DNA of 64,000 nucleotides from Streptococcus parasanguinis (GTDB lineage Bacteria; Bacillota; Bacilli; Lactobacillales; Streptococcaceae): positions 141,207 through 205,206 of the forward strand of contig NZ_JAHZPC010000003.1 in assembly GCF_019929185.1 (NCBI RefSeq), written 5' to 3'. The position numbers were made by a program, and so were the translations under genes. The notes under the pieces were generated by a model that did no database searches, was not told the DNA's origin, and saw nothing but the letters and a program-made list of their open reading frames with translations. Positions 38,460 to 47,224 of this stretch are shown in pieces; within the stretch, counting starts at the first letter, position 1; each line of letters begins with the position of its first letter.

Positions 38460-38745
38460 AGTTTTTAGCTCCTTTTTCCATACTAGGATAGCTTGGTAAA
38501 ATGACTTTCACCACCTATCCGGTTTTAACTACAATTGTGTGATTTGCATCACGTGAAGAGCTATCTCTTCACCTCATTCGTCGCTTTTTGTAATTTTTAG
38601 AAAAATTAAATTTGTGTAACAAACTAGGATTTTTCTGAAAAATAGGCACAAAAAGAGCAGCTAAATCGACTTATTCAAGTAAGATTTAACTGCTGTAAGC
38701 TCTTATTTGGACAATATTTCAAATAAAGCACACGACAAATTAGTT
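38460..38745 (-). promoter_or_regulatory. rpoB leader with an intrinsic terminator
   Basis: From the promoter at 38752-38780 the RNA would first fold a hairpin (38702-38728). A terminator then follows, with 12-bp arms 38683-38694 and 38656-38667 and TTTTT at 38650-38654. Two AT palindromes lie at 38629-38643 and 38592-38607, and a perfect 8-bp hairpin at 38553-38572. A leader of this kind upstream of rpoB recalls the Lacto-rpoB motif of Lactobacillales. The match is from memory, not alignment. Confidence 0.55.
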
Positions 38746-38751
38746 ATCACT

Positions 38752-38780
38752 ATTATACCGTTTTTTGCTCCAAAAATCAA
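38752..38780 (-). promoter_or_regulatory. rpoB promoter
   Basis: On the minus strand TTGATT (38775-38780), 17 bases, TATAAT (38752-38757). It is 30 bases after the pbp1b stop. Confidence 0.8.
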
Positions 38781-38810
38781 GGCTTTCTCCAGGTTTTCTA
38801 CTGGATCAGA

Positions 38811-41267
38811 CTAGTGTCGATTGCCACGATTTGAGCTGTTTCGATTTGAACTATTGCTGGATGAACTATTGGTTGTCGAATTGTTCTTATTATTCGACTG
38901 ATTTCCACTGGAATTACCGAGAATCGCTGCCCAAGCACTTTGATAATCGCTATCCGATCCCCCGATGGCAAAGCGGTATTGAGTGGTTGGCGCTCCGTTT
39001 TTGGCCCAAAGGCTCGTCACCATTTGACCGCTCACATCGATATCCCTACCATTGACATTGACGCGGCCCGGTCTTTCACCAGTCGATTTGAGCACTTCAG
39101 AGCGGATCACACTCTTATCGAGAGTGAATTTATCCTGAATTCCGAAGAGACTTGGATCTGCTTGGTAGATCGCATTCGCCAACTGCGCCATGTATTGGGC
39201 ATTGTTGTTGTATCCGGTCAAGGTCTGCATGGAAGCATTGTTGTCATGGCCGATCCAACCTCCTAAAGAAACATTAGGGGTGGACAACATGAGCCACATA
39301 TCCCCATTTGAGTTAGTGGTACCGGTTTTTCCAATCCAGTCTGCACCTGCCAGCGTTGGGTTGACTTGGCTAATCCGTGACTTAAAGGTCGTTGTAGCAC
39401 CAGACGTAATAACCCCGCGCAAGAGATCCTGCATAATCGTTGCCGTTGCTGGAGAGTAAACACGAACAGGATCTGCCTCGTGCTTGTAGACTACATCTCC
39501 ATCTCGATCAATGATTTGCTCTACCATGTAGCGTTTGAGGTAGTTCCCATTGTTAGCAATGGTTTGGAAACCATTGGTATGTTGGGCAACAGTGACCTCA
39601 ATTCCTCCCCCCATTGGCAGACTCTCAATGCCATATTCAGGGATATCATAGCCCATTTTCTTCATGTAGGATGGAACATCCACACCCTTTTCACGAAGGG
39701 TCCGGTAAGTCCAGTAAGCTGGAATATTCCACGAGGTATTGAGGGCCTCACGGAGATCCATCATGGCTGTTCCTCGGCTATCCACGTGCATGATCGGCTC
39801 CCCACTTGAGAAATTAGTGGGGTAGTTAGAAAGGATACTATTACTTCCCATCAAGCCTTGGTCAATGGCAATCCCATAGGCCAACAGCGGCTTGATAGTA
39901 GATCCTGGGGAACGTTCTGTATCAAAGGCATGGTTGTTTTGGTTACCATCAAAATTCCGACCACCGATAAATCCTAAAACAGCACCCGTTCGGTTGTCCA
40001 TCAGGACATTCCCAACTTCTACAAGACCCGTTCCATCATCCAAGACGCTTCCAAAATTCGCGACTGCAGCCTGCATCGCATTGTGAACCGGTTTGTTAAT
40101 AGTGGTTTGGATAGTGTAACCACCTTCGCGCAACTCACTCTCAGCTAATTCTTGATAAGCCTTGACGGTTTCATTATTTTTCAGGTCTTGCTTGGTGACA
40201 TTGTCTCGCTTGATCAAGTAATCATACATGGCCTCTTTTGCTTCTTCCATTGCTTGGAAGTAGAGGTAGTCATGCGGTGTTTTCTCGATGCCATCTGGAG
40301 CCATGAAGTCTTTGGTCAAGTCGTACTGAGCATAGGTCTCGTAGTCTTTTTTCGACAAGGCTCCCGTCCGGTACATATTGAACAAAACGTCTTTGGCACG
40401 CGCCAAACCTAACTCGAGGTTTTCCTTGCTCTTTAGGCTACCGTCTGCAGCATAAGGAGAGTAGACAATCGGACTTTGTGGCAAGCCAGCGATAAAGGCC
40501 GCTTGTGGAACGGTCAAGTCTTTGGCAGAGACGCCAAAGATTCCTTGAGCTGCAGCTTCCACACCCGCAATATTTTGTCCCCGATTGTTTCGTCCAAAAG
40601 GCGAAACATTTAAGTAGGTGGTTAGGATTTCATTTTTATCCATTCCCCGCTCTAAAGCCAAGGCATCGACAATCTCTGTCGCCTTACGAGTAAAGGTTGG
40701 AGCGTCTCCCACGACTTGCTGTTTGATCAACTGCTGGGTCAGGGTTGATCCCCCACTTGAGGAACCCACGCCGGCTACAGATCCAAGTGTTGCCCGAAGA
40801 ACGGCTTTAGGTACAACCCCCTTGTGGCTTTCAAAATTCTCATCCTCAGTAGCGATCACAGCCTTCTTGACATTGTCCGAAATGGCGTCTCCTGCTACTG
40901 GCGTACGGATCAAATCACTGTCCACTTCTGCAATCAAGCTCTTATCGGAATAGGTCAGTTTTGAAACACTGCTGACATTGCGGACCTGCTGGACCAATTC
41001 TTCTGTCTTTGGAACCTTGACATTGCTAAAGAGGCTCGCTGCATAACCAATCCCAATCCCTGCGCCAAATAAAAAGAGGCACACAAACAGGGCGATCATG
41101 ACATCCCACAAGAGTTTGAGGGTTCGCAAAAAGGTCGCAAAAATATCACCGACAGACCAGCTACTTTCCTCATTTTTTTCCTTATTCGGAGTTTCTGTAT
41201 ACATCTTTGCAAAGAATTTTTGAACCTTCTTCCAAAATTCTTGCAGCTTCTCTTTTAATTGATTCAC
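38811..41267 (-). CDS. pbp1b: Penicillin-binding protein 1b
   Basis: An 818-residue class A PBP. A cytoplasmic tail and one transmembrane helix (about 60-82) are followed by the GT51 domain ([28 protein letters not shown]). The transpeptidase has SPGSTIKP (active serine), SWN and KTGTT. It polymerises and cross-links peptidoglycan. The GTG at 41267 is chosen because AAGGAGAAAG precedes it. The last 33 residues are a Ser/Asn-rich low-complexity tail ([16 protein letters not shown] and so on), variable in the family. Confidence 0.95.
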   Translation of the reverse strand: MNQLKEKLQEFWKKVQKFFAKMYTETPNKEKNEESSWSVGDIFATFLRTLKLLWDVMIALFVCLFLFGAGIGIGYAASLFSNVKVPKTEELVQQVRNVSSVSKLTYSDKSLIAEVDSDLIRTPVAGDAISDNVKKAVIATEDENFESHKGVVPKAVLRATLGSVAGVGSSSGGSTLTQQLIKQQVVGDAPTFTRKATEIVDALALERGMDKNEILTTYLNVSPFGRNNRGQNIAGVEAAAQGIFGVSAKDLTVPQAAFIAGLPQSPIVYSPYAADGSLKSKENLELGLARAKDVLFNMYRTGALSKKDYETYAQYDLTKDFMAPDGIEKTPHDYLYFQAMEEAKEAMYDYLIKRDNVTKQDLKNNETVKAYQELAESELREGGYTIQTTINKPVHNAMQAAVANFGSVLDDGTGLVEVGNVLMDNRTGAVLGFIGGRNFDGNQNNHAFDTERSPGSTIKPLLAYGIAIDQGLMGSNSILSNYPTNFSSGEPIMHVDSRGTAMMDLREALNTSWNIPAYWTYRTLREKGVDVPSYMKKMGYDIPEYGIESLPMGGGIEVTVAQHTNGFQTIANNGNYLKRYMVEQIIDRDGDVVYKHEADPVRVYSPATATIMQDLLRGVITSGATTTFKSRISQVNPTLAGADWIGKTGTTNSNGDMWLMLSTPNVSLGGWIGHDNNASMQTLTGYNNNAQYMAQLANAIYQADPSLFGIQDKFTLDKSVIRSEVLKSTGERPGRVNVNGRDIDVSGQMVTSLWAKNGAPTTQYRFAIGGSDSDYQSAWAAILGNSSGNQSNNKNNSTTNSSSSNSSNRNSSNRGNRH

Positions 41268-41291
41268 TGATTCTTTCTCCTTGTTCCCTAT

Positions 41292-41321
41292 ATTATAGCA
41301 GATTAGACCCTTTGTTTTCAA
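41292..41321 (-). promoter_or_regulatory. pbp1b promoter
   Basis: On the minus strand TTGAAA (41316-41321), 18 bases, TATAAT (41292-41297). Confidence 0.65.
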
Positions 41322-41385
41322 TCACAAGAGCGTAGAAATCGTCACTCATTCTTCCTGGGTAAGGACAAGAAAATGATGGAAACCA

Positions 41386-41413
41386 TTGCCATTTCCGTGG
41401 TTTATGGTAGAAT
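41386..41413 (+). promoter_or_regulatory. tyrS promoter
   Basis: TTGCCA (41386-41391), 16 bases, TAGAAT (41408-41413). The leader is only about 30 bases, so there is no room for a T-box. Confidence 0.65.
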
Positions 41414-41449
41414 AGAGAAATGAATAAACTTATAAAGGAGAAAAGACAC

Positions 41450-42706
41450 ATGCACATTTTTGATGAGCTAAAAGAGCGTGGTTTGGTATTTCAAACGACG
41501 GATGAAGAAGCCTTACGCAAAGCACTGGAAGAAGGTCAGGTTTCTTATTATACTGGTTATGATCCAACTGCTGACAGCCTTCACCTTGGTCACTTGGTTG
41601 CCATCTTGACTAGCCGTCGCCTTCAACTAGCAGGCCACAAACCTTATGCGCTCGTTGGCGGTGCGACTGGTCTCATTGGTGATCCGTCCTTCAAAGATGC
41701 TGAACGTAGTCTCCAAACAAAAGAAACTGTACAAGAATGGGTTCGCTCCATTCAAGGGCAATTGTCTCGTTTCCTCGATTTTGAAAATGGTGACAATAAA
41801 GCCGAAATGGTCAACAACTACGATTGGTTCGGAAGCATTAGCTTTATTGACTTCCTTCGTGATGTCGGAAAATACTTTACAGTCAATGCTATGATGAGTA
41901 AAGAATCTGTTAAAAAACGGATTGAAACAGGGATTTCTTACACAGAGTTTGCCTACCAAATCATGCAAGGCTATGACTTCTACGTCCTCAACCAAGAACA
42001 CAATGTAACCCTTCAAATCGGTGGATCTGACCAATGGGGAAACATGACAGCCGGTACTGAGTTGATGCGTCGTAAAGCAGATAAAACTGGTCATGTTATG
42101 ACTGTGCCTTTGATCACAGATGCAACTGGTAAGAAATTCGGTAAATCAGAAGGCAATGCGGTCTGGCTCAATGCAGACAAAACATCTCCATACGAAATGT
42201 ACCAATTCTGGATGAATGTGATGGATGCGGATGCTGTGCGCTTCTTGAAGATCTTCACTTTCTTGTCACTTGATGAGATTGAAGAGATCCGTAAACAGTT
42301 TGAGGTTGCTCCTCATGAACGCTTGGCTCAAAAGATCTTGGCGCGTGAAGTGGTTACCCTTGTCCACGGCGAAGAAGCCTACAAGGAAGCCCTCAACATC
42401 ACAGAACAACTCTTTGCAGGAAACATCAAAAACCTTTCTGTTAAAGAACTCAAACAAGGCCTTCGTGGTGTGCCAAACTACCAGGTCCAAGCAGAAGACA
42501 ACCTCAACATTGTTGAACTCTTGGTCACAGCTGGTGTGGTCAATTCTAAACGCCAAGCCCGCGAAGATGTTCAAAACGGAGCTATCTACGTCAACGGCGA
42601 ACGCATCCAAGACCTCGACTATGTCTTGAGCGACAGCGATAAATTAGAAAATGAATTGACCGTTATCCGTCGCGGTAAGAAAAAATACTTTGTTTTGACT
42701 TATTAA
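41450..42706 (+). CDS. tyrS: Tyrosyl-tRNA synthetase
   Basis: A 418-residue class I synthetase. The HIGH-type motif is [11 protein letters not shown] (near 44), the tyrosine-binding region is [16 protein letters not shown], the KMSKS-type motif is KKFGKSEG, and a C-terminal S4 domain starts near 350 ([21 protein letters not shown]). The ATG at 41450 follows AAAGGAG; an upstream in-frame ATG has none. It ends at a terminator shared with the convergent DUF3021 gene. Confidence 0.98.
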   Translation: MHIFDELKERGLVFQTTDEEALRKALEEGQVSYYTGYDPTADSLHLGHLVAILTSRRLQLAGHKPYALVGGATGLIGDPSFKDAERSLQTKETVQEWVRSIQGQLSRFLDFENGDNKAEMVNNYDWFGSISFIDFLRDVGKYFTVNAMMSKESVKKRIETGISYTEFAYQIMQGYDFYVLNQEHNVTLQIGGSDQWGNMTAGTELMRRKADKTGHVMTVPLITDATGKKFGKSEGNAVWLNADKTSPYEMYQFWMNVMDADAVRFLKIFTFLSLDEIEEIRKQFEVAPHERLAQKILAREVVTLVHGEEAYKEALNITEQLFAGNIKNLSVKELKQGLRGVPNYQVQAEDNLNIVELLVTAGVVNSKRQAREDVQNGAIYVNGERIQDLDYVLSDSDKLENELTVIRRGKKKYFVLTY

Positions 42707-42714
42707 GAAAGTAA

Positions 42715-42749
42715 AACCACGAAGTTTGGTATGAACTTCGTGGTTTTCT
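42715..42749. terminator. Bidirectional terminator between tyrS and the DUF3021 gene
   Basis: Perfect 12-base arms (42715-42726 and 42734-42745) surround a 7-base loop. T-rich flanks on the plus strand serve tyrS. Confidence 0.88.
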
Positions 42750-42768
42750 TATACACTTTTTTCTGGGA

Positions 42769-43182
42769 CTATTTCCCTTTTCTGCGATGCAACAAAGCTT
42801 GGTTAATTCGTTGAGTTTTTTTATGGAGCTGCCAAATCTGGTACAGCCAGATCAGGCCGTAAATGGCTAGAAAGATCAACCAAGGAATCGGGCTCCGTAA
42901 GGCTGTCCCCCAGCCAAAAAACAAGTAGGTTAATGCTAAGATGGCAGCTGTCACAACTAAATGCAAGGCCACACGCAAACTATAGGTCAAAAACTCTTCT
43001 TCCTCAAGAATGAATGTCAAGACTCCCATTGTCCCACTCATCAAAAAGATCGCCAGGATATTGCGGACATTTACAGCGGGATAGACGATGTTGGGATAGA
43101 CATGGGATAATAACACCAAACACAAATAAAAGAAGGATCCTGTCCTCATACCAGATACAAAATAAGCTATAACTCGTTTCAT
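42769..43182 (-). CDS. DUF3021 family membrane protein
   Basis: A 137-residue protein with four transmembrane helices (about 12-30, 42-60, 70-90, 98-118) and a basic C-terminus. DUF3021 proteins are regularly paired with LytTR regulators and are thought to restrain them. It follows the LytTR gene by 9 bases, so it is the last gene of the ABC-LytTR operon. The ATG after GTG is used as start. Confidence 0.9.
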   Translation of the reverse strand: MKRVIAYFVSGMRTGSFFYLCLVLLSHVYPNIVYPAVNVRNILAIFLMSGTMGVLTFILEEEEFLTYSLRVALHLVVTAAILALTYLFFGWGTALRSPIPWLIFLAIYGLIWLYQIWQLHKKTQRINQALLHRRKGK

Positions 43183-43191
43183 CACTTTCTC

Positions 43192-43647
43192 CTACACCCC
43201 TAAATAATCCATCAAGGATTTGACATATTTCCGACTGACACTTGATTTTACTCCGCGTGTCAGTTTAGCCATCATATTGCCTGAAAAACTATCCGATAGC
43301 GATTCCAAATGGTCGATATTCATCACCGCGTGGCGGGATATCTGTAAAAAATTACGACGATTAATCCGATGTTGAAAATTTGTCAAAGTATCTCTGACGA
43401 TGAACGTTTTGTCTGTCGTATAAATGGTTAGCTGATTCTTATCAATCTCGGCTAGAATAATGTCATCAATTTTCACCATGATCAAATGATCATCTGTTTT
43501 GATAGGGATCACTACTTGATTCACTGTCGAAAATTGTTCGAGATAGTCCATCACCTCTCGTGCTTGATCGGATAATTGCTTGGCTTGAATGACCACACAG
43601 GGGTTGTTTTCTGGGATATCCTGTTTTTCCTCAAAACGAATCTTCAT
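43192..43647 (-). CDS. LytTR-domain transcriptional regulator
   Basis: A 151-residue regulator without a receiver domain. The LytTR DNA-binding domain covers about 45-150 (IKTDDHLIMVKIDDIILAEIDKNQLTIYTTD, RRNFLQISRHAVMNIDHLESL). Stand-alone LytTR plus DUF3021 pairs make two-gene regulatory systems in streptococci. It probably controls its own operon. The ATG after GGAGTAGGA is chosen over an upstream in-frame codon. Confidence 0.92.
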   Translation of the reverse strand: MKIRFEEKQDIPENNPCVVIQAKQLSDQAREVMDYLEQFSTVNQVVIPIKTDDHLIMVKIDDIILAEIDKNQLTIYTTDKTFIVRDTLTNFQHRINRRNFLQISRHAVMNIDHLESLSDSFSGNMMAKLTRGVKSSVSRKYVKSLMDYLGV

Positions 43648-43665
43648 TCCTACTCCAATTCTCAC

Positions 43666-44508
43666 TTACTCTCTTTTATTCGATCTTTTTGCTAAGGAAA
43701 CCCAAATCCCCAAAGCTAGAAGAATACCACCTAACACTATAAGGTATGTTTGTTCCTTTGTCAATAACGCTTGCCATTTGAGCTGAACGCCCATTTTTTC
43801 TTGAAATTCTCGAAGAAGATCATCTCGCCCCTTAAAGGCTTCGCTCACTGCTTCTTTCATGAGTACTTGTCGATAAAGTGCAGCAATATAAGTTGCTGGA
43901 GTACATTTCATTAGTAGTTGTGCAAAATCAGGTAGAACACCTAAAGGTACATAAGTCCCTACCAAAAAACCAGAAGCTGTACCCACTATGGTCGCAAACT
44001 TCCCAAGACTGTCTACGGAATGGAAAAAATAAACAAAAATAGCATTCACTAAACTAGAAAGCAGGCTACTAAGCAGCATGATGAGGAGTACCTCAGGTAA
44101 TAGAGAAAGGGTTGGAACTTCTCTAAAATAGCCGCACATCAGCACATACATAAGGGCCTGCATGAAAAAAGAGATGATGATTGCGCTCGTTAGATACGAA
44201 AATGGTAACCGCCACTTTCCTTGATCCGATAAATAAAGATCCTGATCTACTTGATGTTCACGATCCTTTACTAACTGAGTCAGGGCAGCCAGACTTGTCG
44301 TAATCCCTGTCACAGCCAGCGTCCCACTCATTAACCAATTATTTAACACAGGACCACTATTGGGGAGCTGAGCCCAAGCGTCTGTTAGATTTTTTTGAAG
44401 AAAAATAATATAGAGAACAAAGGAAATCAAGGCTCCCAACAGGGAGAAGAAAACTCCTGAACGATTCCTAAAATACAATAAAAAATTTCGCTTTAGTAAG
44501 GCTAGCAT
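43666..44508 (-). CDS. ABC-2 type transporter permease
   Basis: A 280-residue permease with six transmembrane helices and a large charged loop between helices 1 and 2. An ABC-2 signature region (FATIVGTASGFLVGTYVPLGVLPDFAQLLMKCTPATY) is seen. It should export drugs, peptides or lipids with its ATPase. The start overlaps the ATPase stop (TAATG). The substrate cannot be told from sequence. Confidence 0.93.
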   Translation of the reverse strand: MLALLKRNFLLYFRNRSGVFFSLLGALISFVLYIIFLQKNLTDAWAQLPNSGPVLNNWLMSGTLAVTGITTSLAALTQLVKDREHQVDQDLYLSDQGKWRLPFSYLTSAIIISFFMQALMYVLMCGYFREVPTLSLLPEVLLIMLLSSLLSSLVNAIFVYFFHSVDSLGKFATIVGTASGFLVGTYVPLGVLPDFAQLLMKCTPATYIAALYRQVLMKEAVSEAFKGRDDLLREFQEKMGVQLKWQALLTKEQTYLIVLGGILLALGIWVSLAKRSNKRE

Positions 44509-45374
44509 TAGCGGACCTCCCTTCCTGTAAGTGCAATAAAGGCATCATCCATGGTCCCTGGACGAAACTCAAAATGGGCTAAATTATCTCTAACTTGCGC
44601 CAGGTAATCAATGGCTTCCCTTTCACTCTTGGGTTGAAAAATATACTCCAATTGACTTTGTTGCTCTACTGACATTCCTGAAGATTTGAGACTTTCTATC
44701 TGCTGCATCTCCTTGAAACGAATCTTTAAGATATTAGTAGCATACTGACTCTTAATATCTAGTGCCGATCCTTGAGCAATCACTTCCCCATGGTCTACAA
44801 TATAAATTTGATCAGCTTCATCTGCTTCGTCAAGATAATGCGTGGTCAATACAACGGTCATTCCCTCTTCTCTCTGCAATTGATAGAGCAAATCCCAAAT
44901 AGACTTCCGGGTTTGGATATCCAAACCTGTCGTTGGCTCATCTAAGAACAAAAGGTCTGGACTGTGTAGTAGAGCACGCGCAATGTCAACCCGACGCTTT
45001 TGGCCACCTGAAAGCGTTCCGTATTTCTGCTTTTGGAAAGCTGATAGGCCTAGCCGATCAATAAGATCAGACACACGATTTGGTTTTAGGTCTTTGTACT
45101 GTCTAGCACGAATGGTCAGATTTTCCCTAACCGTCAGCATCTCATCTAAGACACTAGTCTGGAAGACCACACCAATTTTCGTACCTGGTTCATAGATGAT
45201 TTCACCTTGCGTTGGTTGTTTCAAACCAATCAACATGGAAATCGTTGTTGATTTCCCTGCCCCATTTGGTCCTAGAATCGCATTAAACGTTCCCTTTTCA
45301 AACTGTAAGTGAATATTGTTTACGGCTAAATGATTTCCATATCGTTTACTGATGTTTTTAGCTTGTAATATCAT
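44508..45374 (-). CDS. ABC-2 exporter ATP-binding protein
   Basis: A 288-residue ATPase with Walker A LGPNGAGKST, signature LSGGQKRRVDIARALL, Walker B LLFLDEPTTGLD and a switch histidine in LTTHYLDEADEAD. A DrrA/CcmA-like C-terminal extension follows. It leads the ABC-LytTR-DUF3021 operon. The HxlR terminator lies only 35 bases upstream, leaving little space for a separate promoter, so it may depend on read-through or a promoter overlapping that hairpin. Confidence 0.95.
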   Translation of the reverse strand: MILQAKNISKRYGNHLAVNNIHLQFEKGTFNAILGPNGAGKSTTISMLIGLKQPTQGEIIYEPGTKIGVVFQTSVLDEMLTVRENLTIRARQYKDLKPNRVSDLIDRLGLSAFQKQKYGTLSGGQKRRVDIARALLHSPDLLFLDEPTTGLDIQTRKSIWDLLYQLQREEGMTVVLTTHYLDEADEADQIYIVDHGEVIAQGSALDIKSQYATNILKIRFKEMQQIESLKSSGMSVEQQSQLEYIFQPKSEREAIDYLAQVRDNLAHFEFRPGTMDDAFIALTGREVR

Positions 45375-45407
45375 GTTCTCTCTCCTTTTGATAGAACCAG
45401 TCTAGCA

Positions 45408-45434
45408 AAAAAGCCGTTTAAAAAACGGCTTTTG
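45408..45434 (-). terminator. Terminator between the HxlR gene and the ABC operon
   Basis: Arms AAAAGCCGTT (reading from 45433) and AACGGCTTTT surround a short AT loop, with TTTTTTG on the minus strand. Both directions are possible. Confidence 0.8.
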
Positions 45435-45498
45435 AGGATAAGTGGTCAAAATGAAGAGATGAGTGGTGAGATCGGAGAGATTAAAATGAGGAAAAAAT

Positions 45499-45816
45499 TT
45501 ATTGCAGCCATTCTTTTCCCCATTGATTCAAGTCCTTTAAAATTGGCATCAGTGAATTGCCTTTTTCTGTCAGCTCATATTCTGTATGGAGTGGCATCGT
45601 TTCAAAATCATATTTCTCAATCAATTGGTTCTCTATTAAAACATCTAATCCACGTGTCAAACTGATAGTTGTAATCCCTTCAACTTCTCTTCTCAATTGA
45701 TTGAAACGGACTCTCTTATGCTTGTTTATAATCCATAATATATTCATCCTCCATTTCCCACCAACCACATCTAAGACTCGAGACATACTACAGTTCCAAT
45801 TTTTATTTGTTAACAT
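45499..45816 (-). CDS. HxlR-family winged-helix regulator
   Basis: A 105-residue HxlR-type regulator: CSMSRVLDVVGGKWRMNILWII, then the recognition-helix region FNQLRREVEGITTISLTRGLDVLIENQLI and a wing (HTEYELTEKG). The cysteine near the N-terminus (C9) is where redox- or aldehyde-sensing members react. It is divergent from the YciI-type gene and probably controls it. Confidence 0.93.
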   Translation of the reverse strand: MLTNKNWNCSMSRVLDVVGGKWRMNILWIINKHKRVRFNQLRREVEGITTISLTRGLDVLIENQLIEKYDFETMPLHTEYELTEKGNSLMPILKDLNQWGKEWLQ

Positions 45817-45836
45817 TTTTTCTCCTTACAAAAATG

Positions 45837-45880
45837 TGCCTACTATTCAGGTAGTTTGTAAAGTATTATAATCTATTTAT
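45837..45880. promoter_or_regulatory. Divergent control region between the HxlR and YciI-type genes
   Basis: TATAAT near 45870 serves the plus-strand gene, with no strong -35. An imperfect dyad (CCTAC..GGTAG, about 45842-45857) upstream of it is a candidate HxlR operator. The 87-base gap holds nothing else. Confidence 0.4.
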
Positions 45881-45903
45881 CATTTATTTTAAAGGAGTCA
45901 CTT

Positions 45904-46221
45904 ATGTTTATTGTAAATCTTACCTATATCAAGCCCCTTGATGAAGTTGAAAAATTCTTAGAAAAACACATAGAGTTTTTAAATCAGTATTATACAAAAG
46001 GTCATTTTATCGCATCTGGAAGGAAAAATCCAAGGACCGGCGGTATCATTCTCATGAGAGCTAAAAATAAAGAAGCCGTTCAAGAAATCATTACACACGA
46101 TCCATTCTATCAAAATGAGATTGCTCAATATGAGATCATTGAATTTGAGGCAAGTAAGTATTGCCCAGAATTGAAAAACGTCCTGAACAGTCCATTGGAC
46201 GAAAATGAGGAAATTAAATAA
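45904..46221 (+). CDS. YciI family (YCII) protein
   Basis: A 105-residue dimeric ferredoxin-like protein. It has the conserved histidine and aspartate pattern: KHIEFLNQYYTKGHFIASGRKNPRTGGIILM and THDPFYQNEIAQYEIIEFEAS. YCII proteins may be small enzymes acting on reactive compounds; the reaction is not known. AAAGGAGTCACTT precedes the ATG. Pairing with a divergent HxlR regulator suggests induction by a toxic or electrophilic compound. Confidence 0.93.
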   Translation: MFIVNLTYIKPLDEVEKFLEKHIEFLNQYYTKGHFIASGRKNPRTGGIILMRAKNKEAVQEIITHDPFYQNEIAQYEIIEFEASKYCPELKNVLNSPLDENEEIK

Positions 46222-46328
46222 AGAGACTCAAGGTCCACTCAATACCGCGTAGATTCGTTAAAAAAGTGTGACTTAATCCCATTAAAGCATCGGTTGCTAT
46301 CTAGAGGCTCTTTTGTTACACTACTAAT

Positions 46329-47183
46329 ATGAATACACCGATCAAACCAAAATTACAACGATTTCAAACAGTCACTGCTTTTGCCTGTCCCATCTGTCAA
46401 CTGGACCTAGAACTTGTGGAGACCAGTTTTAAATGTCCCAAGGGCCATTCTTTTGATTTAGCGAAATTTGGCTATGTCAACCTGGCTCCCCAGATCAAAC
46501 AATCAAAGGACTATGACAAAGAAAATTTCCAGAATCGCCAGCTAATCCTAGAAGCAGGTTTTTATGAGCCGATTCTAACAGCGATCGGACAAAAAATTCC
46601 GACCAGTGATGCCAGAATTCTAGATATCGGTTGCGGAGAAGGTTATTACTCCCGAAAACTACAAGAAGCCTATCCCGAAGCTACTTTCTATGCCTTTGAT
46701 CTTTCCAAGGAATCTGTGCAACTAGCTGCCAAGAGTGACGCTAGCTGGAAGGTCAATTGGTTTGTAGGAGACTTGGCTCATTTACCCATTCAATCTAAGA
46801 GTATGGAGGTCATTTTGGACATCTTCTCCCCGGCTAATTACGCTGAATTTGAACGTGTCATAAAGACAGAAGGGGTGATCATTAAGGTCGTCCCAACCTC
46901 TTCTCATCTAAAAGAAATTCGTCAGTTGGCCCAAGATCAATTGGCCAAGCAATCTTACTCCAACCAGGAAATTTTGGAGCACTTTGAAGATCACTGTCAG
47001 ATTCTCTCATCCGAAACGGTCAGCCTTACCAAGAGTTTAACTCCTGAAGAACGCCAGGCGCTCCTCACCATGACCCCCCTTCTATTTCACGTTGACCAAG
47101 AAAAAATCGACTGGACCCAACTCACAGAAATCACCATTGAGGCCCAAATATTGGTTGGGAAAATCAAGATACAGAGGATTTAA
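46329..47183 (+). CDS. rlmA: 23S rRNA (guanine) methyltransferase RlmA
   Basis: A 284-residue methyltransferase. An N-terminal zinc finger (FACPICQLDLELVETSFKCPKGHSFD) is followed by a Rossmann domain with ILDIGCGEGYYSRKL. In Gram-positives RlmA-II (TlrB-type) methylates G748 of 23S rRNA and affects macrolide/ketolide binding. The 107-base gap before it shows no clear promoter. It converges on the two-component operon at a shared terminator. Confidence 0.94.
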   Translation: MNTPIKPKLQRFQTVTAFACPICQLDLELVETSFKCPKGHSFDLAKFGYVNLAPQIKQSKDYDKENFQNRQLILEAGFYEPILTAIGQKIPTSDARILDIGCGEGYYSRKLQEAYPEATFYAFDLSKESVQLAAKSDASWKVNWFVGDLAHLPIQSKSMEVILDIFSPANYAEFERVIKTEGVIIKVVPTSSHLKEIRQLAQDQLAKQSYSNQEILEHFEDHCQILSSETVSLTKSLTPEERQALLTMTPLLFHVDQEKIDWTQLTEITIEAQILVGKIKIQRI

Positions 47184-47194
47184 AATGAAAAGTG

Positions 47195-47224
47195 AAAAGG
47201 CTGAGACAATCGTCTCAGCCTTTT
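47195..47224. terminator. Bidirectional terminator between rlmA and the response regulator gene
   Basis: Perfect 13-base arms (47195-47207 and 47212-47224) surround a 4-base loop, with A-rich and T-rich outer ends. Confidence 0.92.

Noticed and set aside
41322..41449. T-box riboswitch in front of tyrS
   Set aside because: The promoter leaves only about 30 bases of leader and there is no T-box core sequence.
45432..45665. Plus-strand frame overlapping the HxlR gene and its terminator
   Set aside because: It crosses the terminator hairpin and runs antisense to the HxlR coding sequence; no site or family match is visible.
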